Assembly: GCA_028749115.1 (NCBI GenBank)
Contig: JAQURD010000014.1
Span: forward strand, 6,676-41,127
Origin: Acidobacteriota bacterium
GTDB lineage: Bacteria > Acidobacteriota > Aminicenantia > Aminicenantales > Saccharicenantaceae
Direction: 5' to 3'
Length of the DNA stretch: 34,452 bases
The position numbers were made by a program, and so were the translations under genes. Shown in pieces: positions 25,256-33,028 of the stretch. The notes under the pieces are model-generated. The model saw only the letters and a program-made list of their open reading frames with translations. It ran no database searches and was not told the origin of the DNA. Positions within the stretch are counted from its first letter, which is position 1. Each line of letters opens with the position of its first letter.

Positions 25256-27268
25256 TTATTCATTTCCTTGGGCAATAGTATTGTTATTTCTATCTGGCGC
25301 TTTAAGGCTGCCGGCCGAAGTCGAGGTTCTTACCCGGGATGGCGCATTATTAGTCTGACCTGGGACAGAATCAGACACATAATTTCCGCCCCCTATTTCT
25401 ACTGGCCCGGCCTGGACAATACCACTGGCAGTGACTCTAATCCTCATTTCCCGGGCTTCTCTTGAGCTCAGACCAAGCTGGGGAGCAACTATTGAGTTAC
25501 TGCTGCTATCATAAGTTATCTTGATCCCGAGCTGTTTTGCCACTCTTAAATCTGGATTCCAGTCGCGAAAACGCTGGCTAGCAGCTTCAGCTGGCAGAGT
25601 TTTGGGCACATTAATACGATCTTTGGCCTTGTCATCTACCAGGCCCGGGTTGATAGCAGTTCTACCCCCTACCATTCGTATTGTTCTGGCCGGCAGGACT
25701 TCACCTGGCGCTTTAGCCTGATTTTGGCTAGAGGAAGTAGCCATTTTCTGATTTAAAAATTCATGCCTGGCTAGCTCCCTGGCAGTTCTAACCCGATCAG
25801 CGGAAGCTCCAAGTGTCACTTCGACTGTCTTCTGCTTCAATTCTCTGATGCCTTGAGAAGAAGGTACTTTTTTAGTTCCGAAATCGTTAGAAGCCAGAGC
25901 CTCACCTCTGACCATAATGGCCATGCCGGTTTTAATATCTATCTTTTTCAGGGCTTTTGCTTCACCTTTCTCTAATCCTTTAAGCAGATTCTTTAAACCA
26001 TATTTATATTCTTTTGTTAAAGGCAGGGGGTGGGATTGAGGTTTTTTAAGCACATCTTTGCTGATCCTATCCTTATATTGTTCAGCGGCCGGATTGCTAT
26101 GTCCGGGATTGCTCCCGCCACTACCATAATAAGGTATCATCCCAAAGGAATATAGCCAGTAATCCGGGTAATCCCAGAATAACCAGTCGGCCATAACCCA
26201 CGGTCGCCAGCTATAATAACCAAAATAGAAGTCCCAGACTGCCCAGGCTGGCGCAAAAGTCGAACCGGGGATCCACAGCCAGCCCTTTTTTTCATCCCAT
26301 TGCCAGATTCCCAGATGGTAAGGCACCCAACCCCATGGTTCTTGAGGAACCCAGAAAAGTGACCCATTAAGATAGCTCCATTGGCCATAAACATAAGGAG
26401 ACCAGCTACCCCAGGGATAGTTATCATTATAAAATGGCCTCCAGACATAGCCGAAATAATCATCCCAGATCCATTCCCCATAATTGTTGGAAAAATTCTG
26501 GGCAAAATAGAAGACAGCCGGTGAAAGCTTCTGAACAGGCTCCGGCAAGGGAGTGAGGCCTTTATGAAGCTCCACAAAACGCTGGTTAATCTCATTATTC
26601 CAGGCCTCAAATGCAGCCAGTTCGGGAAAAGCCTGGGCCTGGCTGAGCTGATTATCCGTATTAATAATTAGGCCGTTAGCTTTCTTAAGAGATACCGTCT
26701 TTAATTTATTGCTTTCCGGGCCGTAAAGAACTTGAGCTTTTCCTTCTTTAACCAGAATCTTATTGTCTCCGCTTTCATCTACTCCAGCTATAATCACACT
26801 ATGATTTTTCAATTTTATAGCTGCTAAAGGCGTCATTAACTGAAATATCTCCCAGGAATTATAAGCCGTGTACATCAAATAAACACGACCCTGAAGAAGA
26901 TTTAGATTGGATAGCTGGTTGTCTGAACTAAGGCTTTGGGCCATGATGGTCTCAATTTTAAGCTGCGAGTTAACATCCAGGCGAGCAATGCTGCCGCTAT
27001 CAAACTGTATTTCGCAGGGCTGGTCATAAGTGATAATTATATCTCCAGGTCCCAGTGGAAAATTAAGAGTGGCAGTTTCAGGCGATGCCAGACCAGGCCT
27101 GACTATCTCCGGCAATCTGGTTCCTGTTTCCGGCAAGTAACTGATAAAGGCATAATAAAAATCCTTTTCGCCCGAGATCAGGCTATAGGGCTTATGGCCA
27201 GCTAGGGCTGGTTGGCTTATCAGACAAGCAAAAACTATAATCAAAATACCTGATTTGATCGTCTTCAT
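25256..27268 (-). CDS. Exported FecR-domain protein with Trp/Tyr-rich region (DUF6600-like)
   Basis: A 670-residue protein with a signal peptide (cleavage after PALA near 23). Residues about 75-205 form a FecR-like beta domain (LGPGDIIITYDQP, IARLDVNSQLKIE, VYLMY, ILVKEGKAQVLYG). Residues about 255-385 are extremely rich in Trp, Tyr, Pro and Gly with repeated WxW, GxWxW and YxW units, as in DUF6600-type proteins. The rest is Lys/Ala/Arg-rich and probably disordered. The protein is likely periplasmic or surface-exposed; its ligand is unknown. An AAAGGAG site precedes the ATG. Confidence 0.83.
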   Translation of the reverse strand: MKTIKSGILIIVFACLISQPALAGHKPYSLISGEKDFYYAFISYLPETGTRLPEIVRPGLASPETATLNFPLGPGDIIITYDQPCEIQFDSGSIARLDVNSQLKIETIMAQSLSSDNQLSNLNLLQGRVYLMYTAYNSWEIFQLMTPLAAIKLKNHSVIIAGVDESGDNKILVKEGKAQVLYGPESNKLKTVSLKKANGLIINTDNQLSQAQAFPELAAFEAWNNEINQRFVELHKGLTPLPEPVQKLSPAVFYFAQNFSNNYGEWIWDDYFGYVWRPFYNDNYPWGSWSPYVYGQWSYLNGSLFWVPQEPWGWVPYHLGIWQWDEKKGWLWIPGSTFAPAWAVWDFYFGYYSWRPWVMADWLFWDYPDYWLYSFGMIPYYGSGGSNPGHSNPAAEQYKDRISKDVLKKPQSHPLPLTKEYKYGLKNLLKGLEKGEAKALKKIDIKTGMAIMVRGEALASNDFGTKKVPSSQGIRELKQKTVEVTLGASADRVRTARELARHEFLNQKMATSSSQNQAKAPGEVLPARTIRMVGGRTAINPGLVDDKAKDRINVPKTLPAEAASQRFRDWNPDLRVAKQLGIKITYDSSSNSIVAPQLGLSSREAREMRIRVTASGIVQAGPVEIGGGNYVSDSVPGQTNNAPSRVRTSTSAGSLKAPDRNNNTIAQGNE

Positions 27269-27480
27269 TTCAAACTCCTTTCACTCACATCGTTTATATA
27301 CGCAAAATTTGTGCCAACCCAACACTGTTATCCCTCTTCTGGAAGCTCTATTCTTGCCAGCAAAATGTGTCCTAAATTGAGTTCATCTGTAGTTATATAA
27401 TACACCAGGACAAAGTAACCTGGTAAATCGAGGCATAAATCGGAGCTGCTAAAAAGCTTCAGGCTGACTTTATAATTTTT

Positions 27481-29079
27481 CTAATAAAGCCTGTTTCCCT
27501 TATTATCAATAATGATTAGAGCAGGCAGGTTTTTGACCACAATTTTTCTTATGGCTTCCATGCCAAGATCTTCGAAGTCAAGGAGTTCAGAGCTGACAAT
27601 ATGCTCTTTGGCCACCAGAGCAGCCGCTCCGCCAATCGTTCCTAAATAAAAGCCATTATATTTCTGGCAGGCCTGGACAACCCGGTCAGAGCGATTACCC
27701 TTACCGAGCATGACCCGTGAAGCGCCAACTTTCATAAAATCCTCGACATAACCATCCATCCTCTGGGCAGAGGTCGGGCCAAAGCTACCAGTAGGCAAAC
27801 CGGGTGGAGTCTTGGCGGGTCCAGCATAATAGATGGGATGTTCTTTAAAATAAGAAGGGAGTGGATGTCCTTCATCCATCATTTTCTTGAGCCGCAGATG
27901 AGCCTGGTCCCGGGCAACAATTAATGTGCCGGACAGACTTAATCTCATTCCAACCGGGTAGCTGGAAAGCTCGGCTACCAGTTCATCTATCGGGCGATCC
28001 AAGTTTATAGTTGGTGCCTGATCAGATTCAAAAGCCTCTATTTTCTTCAAGAAAGGCTTAAGATCATAGTTTAAGACTTCCAGCCAGATTCCTCTCCTGT
28101 CTATTCTGGCTTTAATGTTTCGATCAGCATTACAGCTAACGCCCAGGCCAACAGGCAAAGAGCCCCCATGCCGGGGCAGCCTGATAACCCGCGCTTCCAG
28201 GGCAAAAGCCTGGCCGCCAAACTGGGCCCCCAGCCCTGTTTCTTGAGCTATGGTCATGATTTTCTTTTCCCAGTCCAGATCGCGATAGCCATGAGGACGT
28301 CCCGTCGGACGGTCAATAAGATTATCCAGGAAGCCGGCCGAAGCCAGCTTAACGGTTTTAAGATTCATTTCGGGCGATAGCCCTCCGACCACCACCGCCA
28401 ACCTGTAAGGCGGACAGGCGGCTACTCCGATTGAGCTCATTTTGTCCCTCAAAAAATTGAGAAGAGTCTTTTCATCTTTTAGAAGAGACCTGTTCTCCTG
28501 ATAAAGGGCTGTTTTATTTGATGAGCCGCCGCCTTTAGCCATTAACCAGAAATGATACTCATCCCCTGGACAGCTCATAATTTCAATCTGAGCTGGCAGA
28601 TTATTGCCGGTATTTATTTCTTCAAGCATGGATAAAGGAGTGTTCTGAGAGGCTCTGAGATTCAGCCGGGTATAAGCATCGAAAACACCGTGGCTAAGAT
28701 ATTTGAGGTCATCAACTCCGGTTAAAACTCTTTCCCCCTTAAATCCCATAATAATAGCTGTCCCGGTATCCTGGCAGAGAGGTAAAAGCCCTTCGGCCGC
28801 TATGGCTGCATTTTTGATCAGCTTGGCCGCCACAAATTTATCATTTGCCGAAGCTTCCGGGTCATCAAGAATCAAAGCCAGGTTTTCAAGATGCTTTTTC
28901 CGGAAATAAAAGTTGACGCGGCCCAGAGCTTCCCGGGCCAGAAGCCTCAAGGCAGACGGCTCGATCTGCAGCCAGTTTTGCCCCCGGACCTTAACCTCTT
29001 TTACATAACCTGGGGTCAACTGCTCATAGTTTGACCTGTCTTTCCTCAGGGGGAAAAGAGGTGTATATTCAAATTTCAT
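27481..29079 (-). CDS. Class I Fe-S fumarase-type hydratase, alpha and beta fused (likely mesaconate hydratase here)
   Basis: A 532-residue protein. Residues 1-320 match the alpha (Fe-S) part with Cys102 (LCQDTGTA), Cys222 (ACPPYR) and Cys316 (VSCNADR) as candidate ligands of the [4Fe-4S] cluster. Residues about 340-530 match the beta part (PTGSFGPTSAQRMDG, GKGNRS, GTIGGAAAL). Class I fumarases add water to fumarate, and several also act on mesaconate to give citramalate. Because it closes the methylaspartate gene cluster, mesaconase is the likely job; fumarate may also be used. It starts 31 nt after the P-loop gene with a GGGAGGT site. Confidence 0.9.
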   Translation of the reverse strand: MKFEYTPLFPLRKDRSNYEQLTPGYVKEVKVRGQNWLQIEPSALRLLAREALGRVNFYFRKKHLENLALILDDPEASANDKFVAAKLIKNAAIAAEGLLPLCQDTGTAIIMGFKGERVLTGVDDLKYLSHGVFDAYTRLNLRASQNTPLSMLEEINTGNNLPAQIEIMSCPGDEYHFWLMAKGGGSSNKTALYQENRSLLKDEKTLLNFLRDKMSSIGVAACPPYRLAVVVGGLSPEMNLKTVKLASAGFLDNLIDRPTGRPHGYRDLDWEKKIMTIAQETGLGAQFGGQAFALEARVIRLPRHGGSLPVGLGVSCNADRNIKARIDRRGIWLEVLNYDLKPFLKKIEAFESDQAPTINLDRPIDELVAELSSYPVGMRLSLSGTLIVARDQAHLRLKKMMDEGHPLPSYFKEHPIYYAGPAKTPPGLPTGSFGPTSAQRMDGYVEDFMKVGASRVMLGKGNRSDRVVQACQKYNGFYLGTIGGAAALVAKEHIVSSELLDFEDLGMEAIRKIVVKNLPALIIIDNKGNRLY

Positions 29080-29110
29080 TTTTTACCTCCCAGCACCACA
29101 CCGGAAATAA

Positions 29111-30058
29111 TTAGTCTTCAATATCCATGTATTCGATAATATCTTCAAAGCCGGCAATAGCCTTTTGCCCGACCATGCCCACCAGCATGTAATCATTGGT
29201 CAGTGGATTTAGACGAAATTCTTTAAGCAGTCTAAAATTTTCTATTTCGCTGGAGCGATGGACATGAGTTCTCGGACCGGTACAGTAAATTCTTATGTCT
29301 CCGACCTGAATGGCTTCTTCTCCAACCTGGCTAATAGGCACATCAGCTTTGATAATAGCTTTAACCTTTTCTTCCAGCTCATCTATATTTATATTTGGTC
29401 TTTCTGGAAAATTGATGACAAAGCCGTGTCTGACATCAGAGTGGATGAGAGGTCCGGGGGAACGATAATGATAATCACGCTCAAGAATAGCCACTGTGAT
29501 ATCTTCGGCCGAATGAGCCATCAACCTGTATTTTATAGTTTTTTCAACGATGGCCTTAATATTTTCGGGAAAAGGTCCGAAAACGGTTGGCCGGGCAACA
29601 ATTATCTCCTCGCCAATTCCGATCAGCACATGGGCATTACAGCCAAGAATATCGTAGATCAGGTCAAAATGCTCAACCACCACCCGCCGCTTATGCTCGA
29701 TGGCCCGTCTGATAGCTTCTTTGATTTTATATTTTTGATGGAAAGCCAGCTCATGTCTGACATCAATATGGAAAGTATGTCCGGAGAAATAATCCTCAGG
29801 AGAAAAGGAATAGAGAGGAGCCTGCCTGAGGTTAACACCTTCATCCTCATTAGTCAGTTCAAGCCCGGGGAAAAGACCACGGATAAGAGTTGATTTACCC
29901 GAGCCTTCATCCCCGATAATGCCGATCAGATAATCAGTCGGCGATAGATACCGTCTGGCAATTTCACTGGCCACCATATAAAGACGGTAGCGGCCTCGCG
30001 GGGCATAATAGACAGCATAAATCAGAGTATCAATTCCGGATAGTTGTCTGGAGTCCAT
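29111..30058 (-). CDS. P-loop NTPase with alanyl-tRNA-synthetase second-additional-domain-like C-terminus
   Basis: A 315-residue protein. A Walker A motif GDEGSGKS spans 49-56, within an NTPase/kinase-like N-terminal half. The C-terminal half resembles the second additional domain (SAD) of alanyl-tRNA synthetase: an HSAED segment (family HxxxH) and the CTGPRTHVHRSSEIENF segment (family CxxxH...EIG). Relative to true SADs, the second His of HxxxH is Asp, and Cys and His are five rather than three residues apart, so zinc binding may be altered. Genes of this description are seen next to methylaspartate genes in other bacteria, but the reaction is not known to me. It lies 12 nt after the DUF4387 gene with a GAGGGAG site. 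Confidence 0.8.
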   Translation of the reverse strand: MDSRQLSGIDTLIYAVYYAPRGRYRLYMVASEIARRYLSPTDYLIGIIGDEGSGKSTLIRGLFPGLELTNEDEGVNLRQAPLYSFSPEDYFSGHTFHIDVRHELAFHQKYKIKEAIRRAIEHKRRVVVEHFDLIYDILGCNAHVLIGIGEEIIVARPTVFGPFPENIKAIVEKTIKYRLMAHSAEDITVAILERDYHYRSPGPLIHSDVRHGFVINFPERPNINIDELEEKVKAIIKADVPISQVGEEAIQVGDIRIYCTGPRTHVHRSSEIENFRLLKEFRLNPLTNDYMLVGMVGQKAIAGFEDIIEYMDIED

Positions 30059-30070
30059 TCTCCCTCTTTT

Positions 30071-30394
30071 TTAAAATTTTATATTTAAAAGAGGCGCATG
30101 CTGCTGGGCACCGTAAATATCTGTATCACCAGGAGTCCCGGAAGGGACTTTCCGCCTCAAAGTAATTTTAATCGCCTGACTTGGTTCGAAATAGATAATC
30201 TTAAGCACATCCGATTTATCCACGCCATAAAGAGCAGCTATCTGGCGGGCAGTAATCAATTTTTTCTTCTTGAATAGTTCATAACCGCGCCTCTCTTTGA
30301 ACATAATATCTAAAGTCAGTTCATAGGGCCCTGAATTTTTTGATCTGATCACTCTAGCTGCTTTCATTATACTTTTTTTAGGTTTATTTTTCAT
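30071..30394 (-). CDS. DUF4387 family protein
   Basis: A 107-residue protein with the DUF4387 pattern: AARVIRSKNSGPYELTLDI at the N-terminus and the end motif GDTDIYGAQQHAPLL. DUF4387 proteins are nearly always encoded beside AtuA-family proteins, and sometimes fused to them, so the two are thought to form one unit. The function is unknown. It starts 9 nt after the AtuA-family gene. Confidence 0.87.
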   Translation of the reverse strand: MKNKPKKSIMKAARVIRSKNSGPYELTLDIMFKERRGYELFKKKKLITARQIAALYGVDKSDVLKIIYFEPSQAIKITLRRKVPSGTPGDTDIYGAQQHAPLLNIKF

Positions 30395-30403
30395 GTTTCT
30401 ACC

Positions 30404-31774
30404 TCACAGTTTTTCAATTCTTACCGGGAAAAAGGCCGGGTCAGAAACCTCCATCAGGTGGTAAATAGAGAATTCATAAACTTTACCCATAGTCACATCG
30501 GAAGGTGAAAAAGGAAAAGCCAGATTACCGGCTGTAGCGATGCGCCCTTCATAGCCATAATGCAGCAAGACCGATCTCGTTAAAGCCAGAACAGCATCAG
30601 CTTCGACTTGAGTTGGGCCAATGACTTCGATCACTATTCCCAGTTCATGGCTCTTAGTTTTTTTGACCGGTTCAAGCTCACCCATCACCCCGTTTTTCCC
30701 ATAGACATGAAAGTAAAGGCGACTGCCTTTACTGTCTTTGCCCAAGATGTCTCTGACTCTAACTTCGACGGCCTGCAGAATCTCGTCTATTTTTTCAATC
30801 ATAATCGGATCTCTAACTCCAGCCACGCTGATTGATCTATAGCCAGCTAAGCGGACACCTTCCAGTTTAAGCCAGTAGCCATCAGATGGAACGAACTTAC
30901 TTCCCGTGACACGGACACGGCCCTGGCCAATATCTTCAAACTTACAGCCGGTTAGGTCTAACGAGCCACCCGGACCTGGCAAATGGTAGGGATCAGACTT
31001 CTCATAAAGAGTATGGGCAGCAGCCGATTCTGGCGTGAATTTTCTTTCAGCTGACAGCGCCTCCAGGATAAAAGAGTCTTCCTGAAGGGTGCCAAAAGCA
31101 CAATCTGAGCCAGAACCCGGGGTAGCCGCTATGGCCGCACATTCCAGAATCTTACCGAGGTGCAAAGCCAGGCCTGGATTGTAACCTCGCCAGATAGGCA
31201 GCGCGGCAAAAACAGCTGGATCATATGACCGGCCAGCAACTATCACCTCGGCACCTGCTTTGAGCAGTCTGATAAAAGGTTCGACACCCATTTGAGCCAC
31301 AATATTTTCACTTTCCTCAACTACCTTCCTGGTCAGAGGAGGAACAAAAGACAACGGCGAAATTTTACCTTCTTTCAAGGCTTTTAAGACTATTTCCTTT
31401 TTAACATCAGCCTGAACTATCCCCAGTTTGAAATGGAGTTTTTCTTCCAGGGCAATTTCCCGGACGATTTCCAGACACCAGTCAAGATGAGGCCTGGCAC
31501 CTGAGCCGCCGGCTGAACCTATCACCACTGGAATATGTCCTTCAACGCCAGCCTTGATCATCAGGCGCAGATCCCTTTTGACCGCGGTTCGATTGGTAAA
31601 GGATTTGCCGCTACCCAGATAATAAGGACCGGGATCAGTTGAACCGGCATCAGCCGCAATTAAATCCGGCTTTTTACTTAGACCCTTTTTAAATGAACTT
31701 AGAGGAAAGCCATAACCCAGGATGGCCGTGGTAGATAGAATTTTGAAAGGCGGGAGTTTCTTTCTTTTTTCCAT
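30404..31774 (-). CDS. Acyclic terpene utilisation AtuA family protein (DUF1446)
   Basis: A 456-residue protein of the AtuA/DUF1446 family: an N-terminal ADAGSTDPGPYYLGSG segment, GSAGGSGARPH, and ATPGSGSDCAFGTL. AtuA was named from the Pseudomonas geranyl-CoA (acyclic terpene) pathway, but many members sit in unrelated carboxylate-degradation clusters. Its ATG abuts the stop of the methylaspartate ammonia-lyase gene. A role after mesaconate or citramalate is possible but not shown. No membrane segment or signal peptide. Confidence 0.87.
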   Translation of the reverse strand: MEKRKKLPPFKILSTTAILGYGFPLSSFKKGLSKKPDLIAADAGSTDPGPYYLGSGKSFTNRTAVKRDLRLMIKAGVEGHIPVVIGSAGGSGARPHLDWCLEIVREIALEEKLHFKLGIVQADVKKEIVLKALKEGKISPLSFVPPLTRKVVEESENIVAQMGVEPFIRLLKAGAEVIVAGRSYDPAVFAALPIWRGYNPGLALHLGKILECAAIAATPGSGSDCAFGTLQEDSFILEALSAERKFTPESAAAHTLYEKSDPYHLPGPGGSLDLTGCKFEDIGQGRVRVTGSKFVPSDGYWLKLEGVRLAGYRSISVAGVRDPIMIEKIDEILQAVEVRVRDILGKDSKGSRLYFHVYGKNGVMGELEPVKKTKSHELGIVIEVIGPTQVEADAVLALTRSVLLHYGYEGRIATAGNLAFPFSPSDVTMGKVYEFSIYHLMEVSDPAFFPVRIEKL

Positions 31775-33028
31775 TTATTTTTTCTCCCTGTATTTCATTT
31801 TTAAAACCTGAATGATTCTTTCCATTTCATTATTGACAATCATAAAACCCTCATCAAAACCCATACCTGGTTTGGCCAGCATCCTGTCCGGACGGGTGGC
31901 CATGGCCACATGAACACAAGTGGCGGCTGAGATATCAGTTTCGTTGCAGGTGCCTCCCTGATAGGCTTCGAGACCATGCTGCCGGCAGTAAAGATTGCTT
32001 TCAGCTACGTTCTGAATTCCGCCCAGATCGGGGGTTTTAATCTGAATCATATGGCAGGCTCTGGTATCAGTATATTCTTTTACATCTTCAAGAGTGTTGC
32101 AATGTTCATCAGCCACAATTTTTACTTTTGAGCCGAGCGACTCAAGTTTCCTGGTAATAGCAGCCAGGGCTTCGAGTTGACGATATTTCTCTTCCATATC
32201 AACCGGGCCTTCAACATAGAGATTAAAATCCTCAACTTCCTTCTCGAGTGAAGCTAAGTAATCAGCCACTTTGTCCAGATTAGCCTCAAAAATCAGGCCA
32301 ATGGTGCCATAAACATCAATGTGAATATCTGGCCGGTAACTGGCTCTTCTTCTGATCTTTTTAATCCGGTTGACCAGCCATCGGAGATACTCACGCAGCT
32401 TTTCACCATTTCTGCCAAGCTTGTCATCAACGTTATTAATCAGGGCATGGGGCAGGGCATCAACCTCTTTAAGGATCATTTTATCAGCATTAAGATAACG
32501 CTCATCTCCTGACTGGGCAAAGATCTTAACCCGTTCCGGAATGACTGGCAGCTTATATTCATCGCAGATTATTTCCATCTTCAATTTTTTTTCAGCTAAA
32601 GCCCTGGCATCAAGTAAAGCCTGGGACAGGCCATATCTTATGGCTGTGTGCATTTTCCGGCCATTAAAGGTCAAATTTTCAAATTTACTGCACATCGTTT
32701 GGAATGGTTCGATCTCTATGCCTGCCAGCCGGGGCTTCAGTTCCCGCTCCATAAATGGCAGATAATGATCAGCCAGAAACAGCGGGTCGCGGCCGCCAAC
32801 ACCAGAGTATTGAACCGCCGCACAATCACCCACCGCCAATTGCCCATCATCCAGTTCTAACAAAATGGAAATACATTCGCCAGCCTGTCTAACGGTAGTA
32901 AATCCATGGGTGAGCGGCTGCCCTTCATAGATGAAGCCATCTAACCTGGCACCTTTTTTAATGGCTTTCTGGTCATCAAAGAAAAAAGCTGATTTCCCTG
33001 GAATAAAAAGTACATTTTTGATTTTCAT
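31775..33028 (-). CDS. mal: Methylaspartate ammonia-lyase
   Basis: A 417-residue enolase-superfamily enzyme that deaminates (2S,3S)-3-methylaspartate to mesaconate and ammonia. The active-site residues fall at the same numbers as in the clostridial/Citrobacter enzymes: His194 (LPHAL), Mg ligands Asp238, Glu273 and Asp307, and the catalytic Lys331 (QIKTPDLGG). It overlaps glmE by ATGA and is followed immediately by the AtuA-family gene. It is the second step of glutamate fermentation by the methylaspartate route. Confidence 0.96.
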   Translation of the reverse strand: MKIKNVLFIPGKSAFFFDDQKAIKKGARLDGFIYEGQPLTHGFTTVRQAGECISILLELDDGQLAVGDCAAVQYSGVGGRDPLFLADHYLPFMERELKPRLAGIEIEPFQTMCSKFENLTFNGRKMHTAIRYGLSQALLDARALAEKKLKMEIICDEYKLPVIPERVKIFAQSGDERYLNADKMILKEVDALPHALINNVDDKLGRNGEKLREYLRWLVNRIKKIRRRASYRPDIHIDVYGTIGLIFEANLDKVADYLASLEKEVEDFNLYVEGPVDMEEKYRQLEALAAITRKLESLGSKVKIVADEHCNTLEDVKEYTDTRACHMIQIKTPDLGGIQNVAESNLYCRQHGLEAYQGGTCNETDISAATCVHVAMATRPDRMLAKPGMGFDEGFMIVNNEMERIIQVLKMKYREKK

